64,000 nt of DNA from Halomonas sp. TD01 (GCF_923868895.1 NZ_OV350343.1:744001-808000), one strand, 5' to 3'. Numbered from the stretch's first letter, positions 1 to 11,596 are shown. Program-made: numbers and translations. Notes: generated by a model from the letters alone, not told the origin.

Positions 1-209
1 TCAAACAGCGTGATGAACCTCTCCGGCTGGCGATTCAGGTAGAACGGCTGAATGAAGGGATAAACAACGAACGCAGCCGACCAGATGAAATTATCGACAT
101 ATTAGCAGCGCTCATGGCGCTTGGCCCCATGCCTAACCAGCTGTGGCGCAAGGAAGCGGAAGAGTTTGACAATCTCTTTAGTCGTCTGGCGCGAGTACCG
201 CATCCTTAA
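1..209 (+). CDS. C-terminal part of an unrecognised protein (5' end outside the window)
   Basis: An open frame enters from the left edge (codons begin at base 3) and ends at TAA 207-209, giving about 68 residues rich in Glu, Arg and Leu that end in ARVPHP. The composition suggests a soluble, mostly helical protein. I see no motif that identifies a family. It converges on the phaB remnant on the other strand, and a hairpin at 233-257 lies between them. Assignment as coding rests on the frame staying open to the edge and on ordinary codon use, so it is moderately sure; the function is unknown. Confidence 0.5.
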   Translation, partial: KQRDEPLRLAIQVERLNEGINNERSRPDEIIDILAALMALGPMPNQLWRKEAEEFDNLFSRLARVPHP

Positions 210-232
210 GCACTTCACACCCCACCAATGGC

Positions 233-257
233 AACGGGAGGCGATTAGCCTCCCGTT
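233..257. terminator. GC-rich hairpin between convergent genes
   Basis: A perfect 10-bp stem (AACGGGAGGC / GCCTCCCGTT) with a GATTA loop lies between the stop at 209 and the stop of the phaB remnant at 302. Neither side has a long T run, so it is a weak intrinsic terminator at best. The position between convergent genes is typical for a shared terminator. Confidence 0.5.
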
Positions 258-301
258 AACGCTTTACCTTAATGAATAAAGCAACTTATCGTTTTGGGCG
301 A

Positions 302-612
302 TTAGCCCATAAACTGACCGCCGTTAATATCAATATTGGCGCCAGTAATAAAACCTGACTCTTTATCTGCTAAGAACGTGACCAGACGACCAATCTCCTC
401 CGGTGTACCGTAACGCTTCAAAGATCAACACCCGATAACGCGATGTTGTCATAACCGGCGGCTTGCTGAGTTTCCAGCCAGGTTTTGGCTTTCTCAGGAT
501 TATGATATCCCGCGACTACCAAATAACCCGCATCCGCCAATGAATGACAAATTGACGTTCCGATTCCACCAGTTCCACCAGTTACCCAGGCGACGGGGGC
601 TTGATTGGCCAT
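302..612 (-). pseudogene. phaB: phaB acetoacetyl-CoA reductase remnant with internal deletion
   Basis: The N-terminal 64 residues (start 612, MANQAPVAWVTGGTGGIG) carry the Rossmann TGGxGGIG motif of short-chain dehydrogenases of the PhaB type. A second piece, in another frame from about 420 down to the TAA at 302-304, reads KRYGTPEEIGRLVTFLAD and ends INGGQFMG, the usual PhaB C-terminus. PhaB is normally about 245 residues, so some 140 residues, including the Ser-Tyr-Lys catalytic region, are missing at the junction and the frame is shifted. The ribosome binding site (GGGAGG before ATG) is intact. A working enzyme cannot result. PhaB normally supplies 3-hydroxybutyryl-CoA for polyhydroxyalkanoate synthesis; another copy elsewhere in the genome would explain tolerance of the loss. 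Confidence 0.85.
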
Positions 613-846
613 TGACTACCTCCCTGATATGACAAATGGCTTGGACGCTAAGCACTATTATGATGTCGCAAGCCATTCTAAATAAGCGCCGTAGCGCTTT
701 AGCATTCACAGCACGTCGTATTGTTAGTTGAACGACGTACTGACAGTAAGCTTTTTGTTATGCCTATTGGAAGCATAGCTTTACTCTTCCAATGTTGCAG
801 CAAGATGAAAGTCGCAACTTACCTTTAAAACGTTTTCTAGACAGGG

Positions 847-874
847 TTGACATAGCGTAAAAAATGCGTAGAAT
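847..874 (+). promoter_or_regulatory. sigma-70 promoter of the initiator tRNA gene
   Basis: A perfect -35 box TTGACA (847-852) is followed after 16 bp by a -10 box TAGAAT (869-874). The tRNA begins 14 bp further on. Spacing and match are typical of strong stable-RNA promoters. Confidence 0.8.
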
Positions 875-888
875 ACGCCACACGTTGA

Positions 889-1670
<782 letters not shown>

Positions 1671-1707
1671 CAGAAAAGCGGCCGTTTTATTGAGACCACA
1701 ATGGATA

Positions 1708-3090
1708 TCAGGTGAGGCTTCGCACCATAACCACCAGGATCATTAACGGGCAGACCACACGGATATACCATGGCCACAGACGCCAAAATAGAGTGCGCTC
1801 GATCTCTGGAGCGCCCTGACGCAACTCCTGTAGCTTGGCGTTTCGAGACATTAGCCAGCCAACATAGAGACAGACTAAAGCGCCAATCACCGGCATGCTA
1901 TTAATGGTGAGGCCGATCACCAAACCAAACAGCTGGTCAAAATTAAGCAGAATGAGCGTCGACCCTATAAACGCAGTTCCGCCAATCAGAAATGTTGAAA
2001 AACGGCGTGACAGACTGCCGGTTTCCTCCAGCGTCGATACAGGAACTTCTAGCGCAGGAAACATTGACGTCAGTGCTGCAACCGCTAACAGACCAAAAAA
2101 CAGCACTTCCATCACCCCTCCCATGACGCCCAGCCGAGCAAACATCGCGGGCATCACATCGAACAGTAACGTCGCTGAGCTGGTCAACTCACCCTGCTCA
2201 TTCATGATCTCAACACCAACAGCCTTGGCCACATAGAGCGACGGAATAATCAAAAGACCGGCTATGAACGCCACGCCCATATCGATAAACATCACCTGGG
2301 CACCTACTCGGGGTAAGTTCGCCTTGCGACTCAGATAAGAACCATAAACCACCATGGCACCAATACCGATGGAAAGTGAGAAGAAAGCCTGCCCCATGGC
2401 ATCAAGTAACAGCTCGGTATTCACCTGTGAAAAGTCAGGCAACAGATAAACAACTAGCCCTTCCATCGCCCCGTCGAAGGTGAGAATGGTTAAAATCAAC
2501 ACCAGCATGGTAACGATTAGTAGAGGCATCAGACGTTTGGTCCAACGTTCGATACCGCGATTAACCCCCAGCAGCACTACAAAGACCGTTATTGCCATGG
2601 CCACTAATGCCAACCACCAATCGCGTCCGACGCTACTCTCAGCCAACCAGCTCTCCACCGTGTTCATCCCAAGCACATGTGCCACAGGCCCTAATGCTTG
2701 GCTAATTAACCATCCCGTCACAATGGCATAGAAGGTCAGGCCTAGCGTAGCCACACAGATGGCTCCCAGACCAATCAGTTGCCCCGCTCGTCGCGGCGCT
2801 CCCGTTCCTCCCAGCTGCCCCATGGCATTTATAACGCCACTTTGGGCATAACGCCCTAGAGTCAGCTCCGCCATCAACGCGGGGTAAGCGAGGACAAAAG
2901 CCATCCCGACATAGATCAATAGAAAAGCGCCACCACCGTTATTGGCGGCCATTGAGGGAAAGCTCCATACATTGCCAAGGCCCACCGCCGCACCCGCAGC
3001 AGCCATTAAAAAGCCGAAACGGCTTTTGAACTGGGCACGACCACTAGGAGCAGCTTTATTATCTGCATTTTCAGTTTGAGATTTTGTCAT
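1708..3090 (-). CDS. sodium-dependent transporter, NSS (SNF) family
   Basis: A 460-residue membrane protein with about 11-12 hydrophobic segments. The signature GAAVGLGNVWSFPS at about residues 33-46, in the first membrane segment, is the Na+ and substrate site motif of the neurotransmitter:sodium symporter family (LeuT, TnaT). Length is typical for bacterial members. It lies 31 bp downstream of the formamidase-like gene, as the last gene of the kynU operon, with the same strand. Context suggests import of tryptophan or kynurenine; the family includes a known bacterial tryptophan transporter, but substrate cannot be read from sequence alone. The family assignment is firm and the substrate is inferred. 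Confidence 0.9.
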   Translation of the reverse strand: MTKSQTENADNKAAPSGRAQFKSRFGFLMAAAGAAVGLGNVWSFPSMAANNGGGAFLLIYVGMAFVLAYPALMAELTLGRYAQSGVINAMGQLGGTGAPRRAGQLIGLGAICVATLGLTFYAIVTGWLISQALGPVAHVLGMNTVESWLAESSVGRDWWLALVAMAITVFVVLLGVNRGIERWTKRLMPLLIVTMLVLILTILTFDGAMEGLVVYLLPDFSQVNTELLLDAMGQAFFSLSIGIGAMVVYGSYLSRKANLPRVGAQVMFIDMGVAFIAGLLIIPSLYVAKAVGVEIMNEQGELTSSATLLFDVMPAMFARLGVMGGVMEVLFFGLLAVAALTSMFPALEVPVSTLEETGSLSRRFSTFLIGGTAFIGSTLILLNFDQLFGLVIGLTINSMPVIGALVCLYVGWLMSRNAKLQELRQGAPEIERTLFWRLWPWYIRVVCPLMILVVMVRSLT

Positions 3091-3121
3091 TGGAATTATC
3101 TCATCACGTTAAGAAATCAGC

Positions 3122-3916
3122 TCAAAAAGGTAGCGCCTCGAGCCGTTCGAGAATGTCGAAATGATCACAATTGGGCAGCAGACATAGTTCTGCCGCCACA
3201 CCCGTTGCTAAAGCATGCTCATATAACGTCTCTCCCTGGCTACGAAAGCGAGGTGGATCAAACTCACCATGCACAAGCGTCAGCGGCGGCAGGCCATGCA
3301 AGTCATGGCAAAGAGGGCTAAGCCGTTCAGCCTGCGCGCCATCCAGCTGAAGAGGCTCATCGATATAGGTGCCTGCCAATGGGCGGAGATCATAAATACC
3401 GCTGATCAACCAAAGAGCATCAACCTCCGTCAGACGCCCATCTCCCAAGCAGCTCATGATGACCAGTTGGGCGCCGGCGCTATGGCCTCCCAGGCAGATA
3501 CGGCCATTTAATCCAAGGGCACTAGCTTCGCGTTGCAAATGCCTCACACCCTGCTGACAAGCCGCCACCATAGTCTCGATATTGACCTCTGGGGCCAGAG
3601 GGTAATCCAGTGAGGCGAAAGCCCATCCACGCGACAGCCATGGCGCAGCCATGAAATCAGTCGCCATCGCGTCCAACTGCTGCCAATAGCCACCATGCAA
3701 AAAGACCATCAACGGCCAGGGGCCCTGTTTTTCTGGGAGGAAAAGATTAAGCCCCTCCAATGCGCGGGCTCCATAAGCCAAACGCCTCGGCGGATGGCAC
3801 GCCCTTAGACAAGCCCCACGCTCAGCTTGGCGAGCCAGAGTCGCCTCGAAGTCCCGTGCCCAAAGGCTCGGCGAATAGGCCCGTCCTCGTGCAGCACGAT
3901 CTTCGTAGGAACTCAT
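3122..3916 (-). CDS. alpha/beta hydrolase, likely kynurenine formamidase
   Basis: A 264-residue alpha/beta hydrolase. The oxyanion motif HGGYW is at residues 74-78 and the nucleophile Ser146 lies in GGHSAGA. A likely acid Asp is in HGEFDPPRF and the catalytic His in NCDHFD near the C-terminus. HGGxW plus GxSxG is the pattern of eukaryotic-type arylformamidase (AFMID), which hydrolyses N-formylkynurenine to kynurenine and formate. It is unrelated to the cyclase-fold KynB of Pseudomonas. The start ATG follows the kynU stop after one base, so the two are translationally coupled. Placement with kynU strongly supports the kynurenine role. Confidence 0.8.
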   Translation of the reverse strand: MSSYEDRAARGRAYSPSLWARDFEATLARQAERGACLRACHPPRRLAYGARALEGLNLFLPEKQGPWPLMVFLHGGYWQQLDAMATDFMAAPWLSRGWAFASLDYPLAPEVNIETMVAACQQGVRHLQREASALGLNGRICLGGHSAGAQLVIMSCLGDGRLTEVDALWLISGIYDLRPLAGTYIDEPLQLDGAQAERLSPLCHDLHGLPPLTLVHGEFDPPRFRSQGETLYEHALATGVAAELCLLPNCDHFDILERLEALPF

Positions 3917-3917
3917 C

Positions 3918-5150
3918 TCAGGTGACCTCTGAGCGCACTTGAAAGCGGGGTTCTAAATATTCGCGCTGCTCCACCACCTCACGGAAATGGCGTGCTGCCT
4001 GCCAAACGTCTTCATAGCTGAGATAGAGAGGAGTAAAGCCAAAGCGCATTAACCCAGGTTCTCGGTAGTCACCGACCACCCCCCGAGCAATTAGCGCCTG
4101 GACGATGGCATAACCATGCTCAGGGTGAATCAACGCCACCTGACTACCGCGCTCAGCATGAGGCGGAGTAATGTCTTCGATACCCTCGACCTTAATGAGG
4201 TCGGCTAGACAGTCGCGGAACAAATCCCCCATGGCTAAGCTTTTTTGCCGCAGGGCGTTCATATCGACCTCCTGCCAAAGCCGCAGTGAGGCTTCTAGAG
4301 GGGCATAAATAAGTGCTGAGTGGGTGCCACTGCGAAATCGAGTAATGCCCTGAGCCGGCACATAGTCACCATCGAAGGCGAACGGAGCAGCGTGGCCATG
4401 CCAGCCAGAGAGTGGCTGCCAACCGCCATCCTGATGATCCCGGTGCACATAGATAAAGGCAGGCGCTCCAGGCCCTCCGTTGAGGTATTTGTAGGTGCAA
4501 CCAACTGCGTAGCGGACGCCACAACCGTTCAGATCAACTGGCATGGCTCCAGCGGAGTGAGCCAGATCCCAGATGACTTCGGCGCCCTGCTTATGCACTT
4601 CAGCGGTAATCGCAGCCATATCGCGCTGACGCCCGGTGCGGTAATTGACTTGGCTCAGCACCACGGCGGCCACCTGCTCATCCACATAGTCCGACAGCGC
4701 TGCACCCTCGGGAAGAACCCGATGCTCGAAACCGGCCAGACGGCATAACCCCTGTGCGATATAGCCATCCGTCGGGAAGTTGCCACCCTCGCTTAAAATC
4801 ACTGGCCGTGAACGTTTTTGAGAATCAGTGATATAGCCTAATAACTTAAATATATTAATCGAGATGTTGTCATTGACGATTACCTCTCCAGCCTGAGCAC
4901 CTATCAGCGGCCCTAGTAGATCCCCTAAGCGCTCCGGCGCATCAAACCAGCCTTGGTTCCAGCCTTTAATCAGCTCATCACGCCACTGGTCCAAAGTGGC
5001 CGCCAACGCATCTCTGGCAACGACGGGTTGGGCACCTAGAGAATTACCGTCCAGGTAGATCATGCTCTCAGGAAGTGCAAAGCGGGCCTTGAAACCAGCC
5101 AAAGGGTCATGGCGATCCATTTCACGCACGTTATCAAGGGTTGGTGTCAT
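3918..5150 (-). CDS. kynU: kynureninase
   Basis: A 410-residue fold-type I PLP enzyme that cleaves kynurenine (or 3-hydroxykynurenine) to anthranilate (or 3-hydroxyanthranilate) and alanine. Recognisable segments are YLDGNSLG near the N-terminus, VILSEGGNFPTDGYIAQGL, DLAHSAGAMPVDL, and the PLP-lysine region CTYKYLNGGPGAPAF. Length matches bacterial KynU (about 410-420). A GGAG-like site precedes the ATG. It is the first gene of the operon kynU, formamidase, NSS transporter, and it is divergent from the Lrp-type regulator. With the 3-hydroxyanthranilate operon next door, the physiological product here may be 3-hydroxyanthranilate rather than anthranilate; that is inference. Confidence 0.93.
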   Translation of the reverse strand: MTPTLDNVREMDRHDPLAGFKARFALPESMIYLDGNSLGAQPVVARDALAATLDQWRDELIKGWNQGWFDAPERLGDLLGPLIGAQAGEVIVNDNISINIFKLLGYITDSQKRSRPVILSEGGNFPTDGYIAQGLCRLAGFEHRVLPEGAALSDYVDEQVAAVVLSQVNYRTGRQRDMAAITAEVHKQGAEVIWDLAHSAGAMPVDLNGCGVRYAVGCTYKYLNGGPGAPAFIYVHRDHQDGGWQPLSGWHGHAAPFAFDGDYVPAQGITRFRSGTHSALIYAPLEASLRLWQEVDMNALRQKSLAMGDLFRDCLADLIKVEGIEDITPPHAERGSQVALIHPEHGYAIVQALIARGVVGDYREPGLMRFGFTPLYLSYEDVWQAARHFREVVEQREYLEPRFQVRSEVT

Positions 5151-5247
5151 CGTGTGCTCCAGGTCATTGAGTTGGATACCTGTTCAAAATTCTAAAAGGA
5201 ATAGATGGGGAAAGGCTTGCGTAATTCATCGCAAAAGCGTCAACATG

Positions 5248-5262
5248 TGCAAAAATTTTGCA
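5248..5262. promoter_or_regulatory. perfect 15-bp palindrome, candidate KynR operator
   Basis: TGCAAAAATTTTGCA is a perfect palindrome around a central A. It lies in the divergent region between kynU (start 5150) and the Lrp-type gene (TTG start 5283). Lrp/AsnC proteins bind short AT-rich dyads, so this is a plausible site for control of both genes. Binding is inferred. Confidence 0.55.
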
Positions 5263-5282
5263 TTAAAAAAGGGAAAAGCACA

Positions 5283-5750
5283 TTGGAAAGCCTAGATCGC
5301 TTTGATCGACGAATTCTTCACGCTCTACAGCGTGATGCACGCCTGACCCTGACCGCTCTGGCCGAGACGGTAAACCTCTCTCCCAGCCAGTGCTCACGAC
5401 GGGTAACGCGTTTGGAAGAGAGCGGCGTCATTCAGGGGCGTGATTTGCGCCTCGTTCCTGAAGCACTAGGACTTAAAGTCACCGCGTTTATTTTTCTCTC
5501 GATGGATAAAGCGCGCATGGCTTCACCTAGCGACGCTGTGGCAGAGTTATTAACAAGGGATGAAGTTATCGACTGCCACGCGATTACCGGCAACCACGAC
5601 TTTATTCTCAAAGTCATGGTGGAAGATTTGAGCGAGCTATCGCGCTTTCTCTCCACCGCAGTAACCAGTCTGCCCGGGATACGTGACATTGCCACTCAGG
5701 TGGCCATGAATACCCTTAAGGTCAACGGCCCCCTCAAAGTTCTCCCCTGA
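5283..5750 (+). CDS. kynR: Lrp/AsnC family regulator, KynR-like
   Basis: A protein of about 155 residues with an N-terminal helix-turn-helix (LDRFDRRILHALQRDARLT, then LSPSQCSRRVTRLEESG) and a C-terminal RAM ligand-binding domain (HAITGNHDFILKVMVEDLSEL). The frame stays open upstream to an ATG at 5205. I prefer the TTG at 5283: the extra 26 residues are Lys/Gln-rich and unlike the family, the operator-like palindrome at 5248 would otherwise be inside the gene, and AGGGAAAAG precedes the TTG. Position divergent from kynU matches Pseudomonas KynR, which activates kyn genes in response to kynurenine. It converges on the TRAP operon. Confidence 0.85.
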   Translation: MESLDRFDRRILHALQRDARLTLTALAETVNLSPSQCSRRVTRLEESGVIQGRDLRLVPEALGLKVTAFIFLSMDKARMASPSDAVAELLTRDEVIDCHAITGNHDFILKVMVEDLSELSRFLSTAVTSLPGIRDIATQVAMNTLKVNGPLKVLP

Positions 5751-5799
5751 AGAAGCCGTTGTGTTTTTAGTAGGCGTTGGCAATGAGTGCTAGCGGATT

Positions 5800-7059
5800 T
5801 CAGAGCAGAGCGAGGGTCAGCCAGGGTTGCCAGGCCAGGAGTACCAGCGCGATTAAGCTCATCGCCAAGAACGGTAACAGCGCACGAAAAATCTGCATCG
5901 GTGGCACGCCGGTCATGGAGGAACTGATAAACAGCCCCGCGCCTACCGGCGGCGTCAACAGCCCCAGCACCAGGGTCAAGGAAACCACCACGCCGAACTG
6001 GTAGGGGGTGATACCAAACTGCTGGGTGGCGATAGGTAACAGAATCGGCACTACCAGTATGAGCGCAGCGATACCGTCGATGATCATTCCCACTAATAGC
6101 AACACACCGATTACCAGCAGCATGAAAATAAAGGGATCAGCGGTCAGCGAGGCGATCCAGGCAGCGGCCATCTGCGGTAGTTGCTCATAGATGATCACCC
6201 AGCCGAAGACACCTGCGGCAGCGATCAGCATGATCACCAAGCCAGCGTTAAAAGCCGTGCGTTGGAGAATATCGGGCAAGCGCGCGAAAGTTAGGTCGCG
6301 GTAGACAAAGCGGCCGATTAACAGCGCGGCCAGGGAAGCGAGAGCCGCCGACTCGGTAGGTGTGGCTAGGCCACTGAGAATACCGCCGATGATGATCAGC
6401 GGAATCAACATCGCTGGCACTCCCATCAGCAGGTAGTGGCGCGCCTGGGCACGACTTGGCCAGTCACCTTTGGGATACTGCTTCACTAAGCCGATGACAG
6501 TGATAGCGATAAAGAACAACAGCCCCATCAACAAACCAGGCAAAATGCCAGCGACGAACATATCGGCGATGGGCACCTGGGCGATCACCCCATATAGCAC
6601 GAAGAGCATTGATGGCGGAATAATTGGCGACATTAGCCCACCCGCGGCGGTAATCGCAGCGCTAAAGGGCTTGTCGTAACCCTCCTGCTCCATGGCGGGC
6701 ACCATGGCCCGGGACATGATAGCGATCTGTGAAGCCGCCGAGCCAACAATGGCCGCCATCATCATGTTGGCCACCAGGTTGATGTACACCAGCCCACCAC
6801 GGAAGCCACCGACAAGGATTCGCGCTAAATCGATCAGCCGCCTAGTCAGCCCCCCTTCGTTCATCAGCTCGCCTGCCAGCATAAAGAGCGGAATCGCTAG
6901 CAGGCCATAGTGTTCGATGGCACCAAATAACTGTTGTGGATAAGAAGCGAACAGCAGGGTATTGCCGGAAGCGACGATATACCAGGCAGCGGTTAACGCC
7001 AACACCAGGGCAATCGGCACCGCTCCCAGTAGCAGTAAGGTAAATACGGCAAGCGTCAT
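5800..7059 (-). CDS. TRAP transporter large permease (DctM type)
   Basis: A 419-residue protein with about 12 membrane segments and the DctM features GGLMSPIIPPSMLFVLYG and LTPPVGAGLFISSSMTGVP. It forms the Na+-driven transport core of a tripartite ATP-independent periplasmic transporter. The start overlaps the small permease stop by 4 bases. It is the last gene of the operon binding protein, small permease, large permease, which lies directly downstream of nbaD. The substrate is probably an aromatic or organic acid connected with the 3-hydroxyanthranilate pathway (inference). Confidence 0.93.
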   Translation of the reverse strand: MTLAVFTLLLLGAVPIALVLALTAAWYIVASGNTLLFASYPQQLFGAIEHYGLLAIPLFMLAGELMNEGGLTRRLIDLARILVGGFRGGLVYINLVANMMMAAIVGSAASQIAIMSRAMVPAMEQEGYDKPFSAAITAAGGLMSPIIPPSMLFVLYGVIAQVPIADMFVAGILPGLLMGLLFFIAITVIGLVKQYPKGDWPSRAQARHYLLMGVPAMLIPLIIIGGILSGLATPTESAALASLAALLIGRFVYRDLTFARLPDILQRTAFNAGLVIMLIAAAGVFGWVIIYEQLPQMAAAWIASLTADPFIFMLLVIGVLLLVGMIIDGIAALILVVPILLPIATQQFGITPYQFGVVVSLTLVLGLLTPPVGAGLFISSSMTGVPPMQIFRALLPFLAMSLIALVLLAWQPWLTLALL

Positions 7060-7604
7060 GCCAGCCTCCTATTTCCAGTCAACAGCCCCTTCAGACTGTC
7101 GACCACATTAACCAGCCCGTGCAGCCCCAACGAGACCGAGAAAATCGGCAGACAGAGCCAGGACAGATATTTAGGCAGCCCAAGGGTGCTGGTTCGCTCG
7201 GAGTAGATAAAATTGAAGCTTTCCGCTTGGAAGGCACTGACATCGAACCCTACCGCCCATAACGTTAGTGGGTCATACCAGCACCAGCACAGCCATAGCA
7301 TCAGCCCTGCAAAAAACAGCACCAGTGCATCTACCATGAACCGGGAAAACACCTGGAACCGGGGCGGAAGCGAATCGGTGAACAGCGTCACCGCGATGCC
7401 TTCGCGGCGCTTGAGCACTACCGAGGTGGTCAAAAAAGTCATCCATACCATGGCATGAATGGCCAGTTCATCGACCCAGTAGAGCGGGCTACCTAGCGCC
7501 CGGGTCACGATATTGAGCAGAATCAATCCGGTGACAGCTGCCGCTAGCAGCGCCGCGACAGCGACCTCGAGCCGAGCCAGTCCATGGGAGATTTGCTTGA
7601 GCAT
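7056..7604 (-). CDS. TRAP transporter small permease (DctQ type)
   Basis: A four-helix membrane protein of about 182 residues with the DctQ pattern (VDELAIHAMVWMTFL, a conserved acidic/aromatic region after the second helix). A GTG 12 bases upstream (7616) is in frame, but GGAG lies six bases before the ATG at 7604, so I choose 7604. It pairs with the large permease, with a 4-base overlap at the stop, and follows the binding-protein gene by 54 bp. Confidence 0.9.
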   Translation of the reverse strand: MLKQISHGLARLEVAVAALLAAAVTGLILLNIVTRALGSPLYWVDELAIHAMVWMTFLTTSVVLKRREGIAVTLFTDSLPPRFQVFSRFMVDALVLFFAGLMLWLCWCWYDPLTLWAVGFDVSAFQAESFNFIYSERTSTLGLPKYLSWLCLPIFSVSLGLHGLVNVVDSLKGLLTGNRRLA

Positions 7605-7658
7605 AGATGGCTCCACCCCCGGGCAGCCCCGGGGAACTTTCTAACACGTCAAGAGGAA

Positions 7659-8645
7659 TTACTCAGCCTTCAGCTGAGCAGCCGTTTCACGCAGCTCCAA
7701 TAGGACCGGAGCCTTATCAGCCCAGATACCCTCCCAGCGCTCAACAGCCTCCTGGAAGAAGCTTTGGTCAACCTCGACCACGCGGATGTCTTGCTCGCGT
7801 AGCGAGGCTTCCTGTGCTGGCTCACGCTCTAACACGCTGTCAATGACGCCGCTCAGGTGCTCTTGCATGGTGGTTCTGATCAGTTCCCGATCGGCTTCTT
7901 CAAGCTCGCGCCAGACGCGCCCAGACACCACTCCTACCATCGGGAACATCATGTGGTTGGAGATCAGCAGATACTCCGCCTGATCATAGAATTTAAGTGC
8001 CTCGATAGCCTCGAAATCCATATCGATGGCATCCACTTGACCGTTTGCCAAAGCGTCGTAAACATCCGGTAAGGGCAGCGGTGTTGGCGCTGTTCCGGCC
8101 GCTAAGTAGAAGTCACGAATCGGCTCGAAGGGGGTGATGCGCAGTCGCAGTCCCTCGAGATTCTCAGGCGACTCGATGCTATTACGGCTGAGGATTTGAC
8201 GCATGCCGGACATGCCATAGCCAATGCCGACTAATCCCGTCTGGGCTGGCAGTAGTTCAAGCAGGTCGGTTGCGGTATCGGAGCGAAGCAGGCGCGCGGC
8301 ATGTGCCACATCCTCTACCAGGTAGGGTGCATAGAGAGCGCCAAAGTCAGGCGCTCGGTTAGACATTTCGGCAATGGTTAGAAAGGCCATATCCAGCGAT
8401 CCCGCTTGCAGCTGCTGCACCATTTGTGCCTCGTTTCCCAACTGCTGAGAAGGAAAGACGCTAACACTATGCTCACCGTCACTAGCAGCGGCCAGGTCAT
8501 CGCCAAAGGCTTCGGCTGCTTGCGTCCAAAGATGGGAAGGCGGCGTAATCATGCCCAGGCGAAAATCCCGTGCCTGTGCGTTCCAGGAAGCCATGACTAG
8601 GCCAATAGCTAAGGTAGTAGAAGCGAGTTTTTTGATGTTATTCAT
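7659..8645 (-). CDS. TRAP transporter periplasmic substrate-binding protein (DctP type)
   Basis: A 328-residue protein with a Sec signal peptide (MNNIKKLASTTLAIGLVMAS, cleavage likely after NAQA) and the DctP fold: LGNEAQMVQQLQAGSLDMAF, a conserved Arg in LRLRITPFEP, and DVYDALANGQVDAIDMDF. The conserved Arg usually binds the carboxylate of the ligand. It is first in the TRAP operon. A 173-bp gap separates it from nbaD, and that gap contains a copy of the 27-bp dyad also found upstream of nbaE, so it probably has its own promoter under the same regulator. Confidence 0.93.
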   Translation of the reverse strand: MNNIKKLASTTLAIGLVMASWNAQARDFRLGMITPPSHLWTQAAEAFGDDLAAASDGEHSVSVFPSQQLGNEAQMVQQLQAGSLDMAFLTIAEMSNRAPDFGALYAPYLVEDVAHAARLLRSDTATDLLELLPAQTGLVGIGYGMSGMRQILSRNSIESPENLEGLRLRITPFEPIRDFYLAAGTAPTPLPLPDVYDALANGQVDAIDMDFEAIEALKFYDQAEYLLISNHMMFPMVGVVSGRVWRELEEADRELIRTTMQEHLSGVIDSVLEREPAQEASLREQDIRVVEVDQSFFQEAVERWEGIWADKAPVLLELRETAAQLKAE

Positions 8646-8766
8646 GAGGATATCTCAGCTTTTTTATGTTATTAAAATGACGCCTGGATCTATCCCAAAC
8701 GTGGCAGATGGATGCTTAAAAAGTCTAGCTGGGGCAGCTATTATTTATAAATAAATCATGTCGCCT

Positions 8767-8793
8767 CAGATATTTCTTTATGGAATACCTGGC
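8767..8793. promoter_or_regulatory. 27-bp dyad motif upstream of the TRAP operon (copy 1)
   Basis: CAGATATTT, six bases (CTTTAT), then GGAATACCTGGC. The same halves with the same spacing occur at 15958-15984 upstream of nbaE. The inner arms CAGATATTT and GAATACCTG are near-complementary (7 of 9). It lies 121 bp upstream of the dctP-type start, in the same orientation as the other copy relative to its gene. Size and symmetry fit a LysR-type operator. Confidence 0.65.
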
Positions 8794-8818
8794 GGCGTAT
8801 GCGCTTTATGTATCGGCG

Positions 8819-10807
<1,989 letters not shown>

Positions 10808-10828
10808 GACATGCTCCTTGCTATTGGA

Positions 10829-11596
10829 TTAGCGGCAGGTGAACGCGGATTCACCGAAACCGGCAACTTCTACACTGACGTGGACGCCTGGGCGCAACGC
10901 TTCAGCAGCGGTGGCGGCTCCGGCCATGATCAGGCTGCCAGCGGGCAGGCTGAGTCCCGCCTCGCTAACCAACTTGGAGGCCTCAGCCACGCTGCGCAGC
11001 GGATTACCGAGAATCGCGGCGGTGGAGCCGACCTGCGCCAGTTGACCATCCAGGCGCATCAGCACTCCGGCGTTGTCCAGGCCCGAGAGGTTCCGGGACC
11101 AGGGCCCCACCACCAAGCCAGAGGAGGAGCAGTTGTCTGCCACCACGTCTTCAAGACTAAATTTGAACGCCTCATAGCGGGAGTCGATAATCTCGATGGC
11201 CGGGGCAACTGCCTCGATATACTCGGCAGCCTCCAACAGGGTCAGCGGGCGGTCGATAGTGCGCCCCACCAAGAAGCACACTTCTGGTTCGGCGCGGGGA
11301 TGGATATAGCGTGACAGCGCCACTTCGCCACCCTCCTCTTCCAGCATGGCGTCGGTAAGCCAGCCCCAAATCAGGCTGTCTACGCCCATTTGCTGCATTT
11401 TGGCGCGGCTAGTGAAGCCCAGCTTGATACCAATGCTGCGCTCGCCGTCTGCATAGCGGCGCTGCATAGAGACGCGCTGGATCTCGTAGGCCTGCGCCAG
11501 GGAAAAAGGCGAATGGGTGCTGAACTGAGCCAGCGGCTCGGCGTGGCGAGCAGCCTGATCCAGTGCCGTGGCGATGGTGGAAATATTGATGCTCAT
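10829..11596 (-). CDS. nbaG: 4-oxalocrotonate decarboxylase
   Basis: A 255-residue protein of the hydratase/decarboxylase (FAH-like) family. [38 protein letters not shown] and the ending match the decarboxylase DmpH/XylI branch rather than the hydratase branch. It converts 4-oxalocrotonate to 2-oxopent-4-dienoate in complex with the hydratase. Metal-binding acids are in [10 protein letters not shown]. The start overlaps the nbaI stop by 4 bases. Confidence 0.88.
   Translation of the reverse strand: MSINISTIATALDQAARHAEPLAQFSTHSPFSLAQAYEIQRVSMQRRYADGERSIGIKLGFTSRAKMQQMGVDSLIWGWLTDAMLEEEGGEVALSRYIHPRAEPEVCFLVGRTIDRPLTLLEAAEYIEAVAPAIEIIDSRYEAFKFSLEDVVADNCSSSGLVVGPWSRNLSGLDNAGVLMRLDGQLAQVGSTAAILGNPLRSVAEASKLVSEAGLSLPAGSLIMAGAATAAEALRPGVHVSVEVAGFGESAFTCR

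Noticed and set aside
4320..4748. Plus-strand open frame inside kynU
   Set aside because: The kynU protein on the minus strand accounts for this stretch; the other frame has no family features.
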